Source: Polyangium spumosum
GTDB lineage: Bacteria; Myxococcota_A; Polyangia; Polyangiales; Polyangiaceae
Reading direction: 5' to 3'
NCBI RefSeq assembly: GCF_009649845.1
Contig: NZ_WJIE01000010.1
Location: 62,001 to 126,000, forward strand
Length of the DNA: 64,000 nt
Shown here piece by piece: positions 62,642-64,000 of this stretch. Both the position numbers and the translations under genes were made by a program. Within the stretch, counting starts at the first letter, position 1. Each line of letters starts with the position of its first letter. The notes beneath the pieces are model-generated. The model was not told where the DNA came from, did not search any database, and saw only the letters and a list, made by a program, of their open reading frames with translations.

Positions 62642-63858
62642 TGGCACCGCGAACAGGTTCGTCCGTGCGTCTCGCTTCGTGGCTCGTGCTCGCGGGGCTC
62701 GGCGTCGCCGGGATGCCGGCCGCGTGCCTCTATCCGGAGTACACGTTCGACGAGCCCGAGCCCTCGGGCAGCGCGAGCGGCCCCGGCGGGCAGGGCGGTC
62801 AAGGCGGCCAGGGCGGACAAGGTCCGGGAGGACAGGGGCCGGGAGGGCAAGGCGGCCAGGGCGGGCAGGGGGGTTCGCCCGGCGGCGAGTCGTGCCTCAA
62901 CGGCATCGACGATGACGGTGATTCGCTCGTCGATTGCGCGGACGACGATTGCACCGCGGGGTACGTGTGTGTCCCGTCCGTGCCTTTTGGCTGGAGCGGC
63001 TTCGCTGCGCTCTACGAGGGGCTGCCCGCGCAGGCGCCCGCGTGCCCGAGCGCGTTCCCCTCGATCACGCCCTTCGAGGGCAAGAACACGCTCACCACGC
63101 CGACCCACACCTGCTCGGCGTGCTCGTGCGGCGCGCCGACGGGACAGACGTGTGATTTGCCGGATGAGATCACCATCCAGAACAAGGCCTGCGGCACGAC
63201 GCCGACGGTCACGGGCAAGCTCACCGTTCCCACGAACTGGAACGGCGCGTGCCACGGCCCCGACGGTTATCAGGCAGGACAAACCTGCGACAACGGACCG
63301 TGTAACGTCTCCGTCACGAGCGCGAAGCCCACGGTGACGGGTGGGATGTGCGCGCCGAGCGGCGGAGCGCCGACGCTCCCGCCGGTCGCGTGGGCCATCC
63401 AGGGGAAAGCGTGCGGTGATGCGTCCCTCGGCGGCGGGTGTGGCATGGGCATGGTGTGCCAGCCCAAGACGCAGCAGCCCTTCCTGCCGGGCCTGTGTGT
63501 CTACAAGGGCGGTGACAACACCTGCCCCGCGGGCGACTTCACCGAGAAGCACCTGTTCTTCGAAGACGCGGACGACGCGCGTACGTGCAGCCCGTGCACG
63601 TGCGGCGCGCCGAGCGGGTCGACGTGCGACGCGACCCTCACGATCTACGGCGATCAGTTGTTGAACACGTGCAACACGCTGATCACGACGTTCACCGCGG
63701 GGAACTGCGCCAATGTGTCGGGCAACCCTTCGCTCGTCGGTCGCCAGGCCACGACCACGGCGCCCACCGGCGGCGCCTGCGCCGTCTCGGGGGGCGGCCA
63801 GCCGACGGGCGCGATCACGCCCTCGAACGCCACCACGTTCTGCTGCATCGCCCCCTGA
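62641..63858 (+). CDS. MopE-like lipoprotein with Gly-Gly-Gln spacer
   Basis: A 405-residue surface lipoprotein. The lipobox PAAC (Cys29) is followed by a collagen-like GGQ repeat of about 35 residues and CLNGIDDDGDSLVDCADDDC, the canonical MopE-type motif. The rest holds two copies of a Cys-rich module (CSACSCGAPTGQTCD and CSPCTCGAPSGSTCD) with Thr-rich beta strands. Function is unknown; metal binding is plausible. The ATG overlaps the preceding stop by one base, so it is co-translated with the TPR-like gene. Confidence 0.8.
   Translation: MAPRTGSSVRLASWLVLAGLGVAGMPAACLYPEYTFDEPEPSGSASGPGGQGGQGGQGGQGPGGQGPGGQGGQGGQGGSPGGESCLNGIDDDGDSLVDCADDDCTAGYVCVPSVPFGWSGFAALYEGLPAQAPACPSAFPSITPFEGKNTLTTPTHTCSACSCGAPTGQTCDLPDEITIQNKACGTTPTVTGKLTVPTNWNGACHGPDGYQAGQTCDNGPCNVSVTSAKPTVTGGMCAPSGGAPTLPPVAWAIQGKACGDASLGGGCGMGMVCQPKTQQPFLPGLCVYKGGDNTCPAGDFTEKHLFFEDADDARTCSPCTCGAPSGSTCDATLTIYGDQLLNTCNTLITTFTAGNCANVSGNPSLVGRQATTTAPTGGACAVSGGGQPTGAITPSNATTFCCIAP
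62779..62880 (+). repeat. GGQ-coding minisatellite
   Basis: Nine-base-type repeats (GGC GGN CAG/CAA) code Gly-Gly-Gln with occasional Gly-Pro. Copy number may vary. Confidence 0.8.
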
Positions 63859-63876
63859 TCGACCGGTTCGAATGAA

Positions 63877-63921
63877 CGAAGCCGGATCCGAGCGTGTTTG
63901 GCGCTTCGGATCCGGCCTTCG
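63877..63921. terminator. Strong bidirectional hairpin
   Basis: GCCGGATCCGAGCG (63881-63894) pairs with CGCTTCGGATCCGGC (63902-63916) with one bulged base. Outer CGAA/TTCG bases extend the stem after one more unpaired C, and the loop is 7 nt. It lies between the MopE-like gene and the convergent gene at the right edge. Confidence 0.7.
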
Positions 63922-63950
63922 TGTGCCCGGCCTTCTCGCGAGCGAGCCGC

Positions 63951-64000
63951 TTACTTCTTCTTCGGCGCGGGCGCGGCCGGCTTGCCTGCCGCGGCCGGCT
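63951..64000 (-). CDS. C-terminal end of a convergent gene
   Basis: Only the last 15 codons and the TAA (63951-63953) are inside the window. The tail is Ala/Pro/Lys-rich (KPAAPAPKKK), as in many DNA-binding or disordered C-termini. The product cannot be identified. Confidence 0.5.
   Translation of the reverse strand, partial: PAAAGKPAAPAPKKK

Noticed and set aside
62779-62880. Regular short repeats that might suggest a CRISPR or regulatory array
   Set aside because: They are in-frame Gly-Gly-Gln codons of a lipoprotein spacer, with no unique spacers.

Overview
The window is very GC-rich and almost fully coding. It looks like chromosomal DNA of a myxobacterium (Myxococcota), most likely of the Polyangiales type. 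This rests on gene content seen here: a Ser/Thr protein kinase with a C-terminal membrane anchor, many Cys-rich or Gly/Ser-rich lipoproteins with MopE-like Asp-rich motifs, a FemAB-like acyltransferase, and a polymorphic-toxin-like lipoprotein. No database search was possible, so the taxon is an inference.

Layout. 1-8.4 kb: the N-terminal two thirds of smc (minus strand, running off the left edge), an FmdB-type zinc ribbon, a prephenate-dehydratase-like protein coupled to a lipoprotein, a multi-pass membrane protein, an N-formylglutamate amidohydrolase and xerD. 8.5-13.3 kb: a four-gene overlapping minus-strand operon for a Gld-type ABC transporter (ATPase, permease, GldG-like subunit, DUF4340 protein). 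13.5-21.7 kb: alpha-2-macroglobulin lipoprotein plus penicillin-binding protein 1C, a classic periplasmic protection pair. 21.7-28.4 kb: MscS channel, ClC channel, OPT transporter, FemAB-like protein and a Uma2 nuclease-fold protein.

28.4-37.3 kb is the accessory stretch. It holds a lipoprotein whose C-terminus carries an HNH-type nuclease motif, followed closely by a protein made of two similar halves (candidate toxin and immunity protein). It also holds a secreted alpha/beta hydrolase, a Cys-rich lipoprotein preceded by a broken copy of the downstream M18 aminopeptidase gene, that aminopeptidase, and a ParE-type toxin-antitoxin pair. 37.3-43.6 kb: fatty acid desaturase behind a perfect palindrome, M1 aminopeptidase lipoprotein, MBL-fold hydrolase, KGG-repeat stress protein, and an IS630-type transposase remnant beside about 860 bp of unassigned DNA.

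43.6-64 kb: kinase plus a TPR-like membrane protein, serC, a PLP-dependent deaminase-family protein, several lipoproteins, an acyl-CoA dehydrogenase, a possible ATP-grasp protein, a rhomboid protease, apaG, clpS-clpA, glgP, and a three-gene surface-protein cluster that includes a relative of the kinase-linked TPR-like protein.

The best candidate for a new system is the lipoprotein nuclease and duplicated partner at 29.56-32.18 kb, which is laid out like the SitA/SitI toxins that myxobacteria exchange between kin. Several housekeeping genes have a TA-N3-T hexamer only 6-10 nt before the start codon, suggesting leaderless transcripts.
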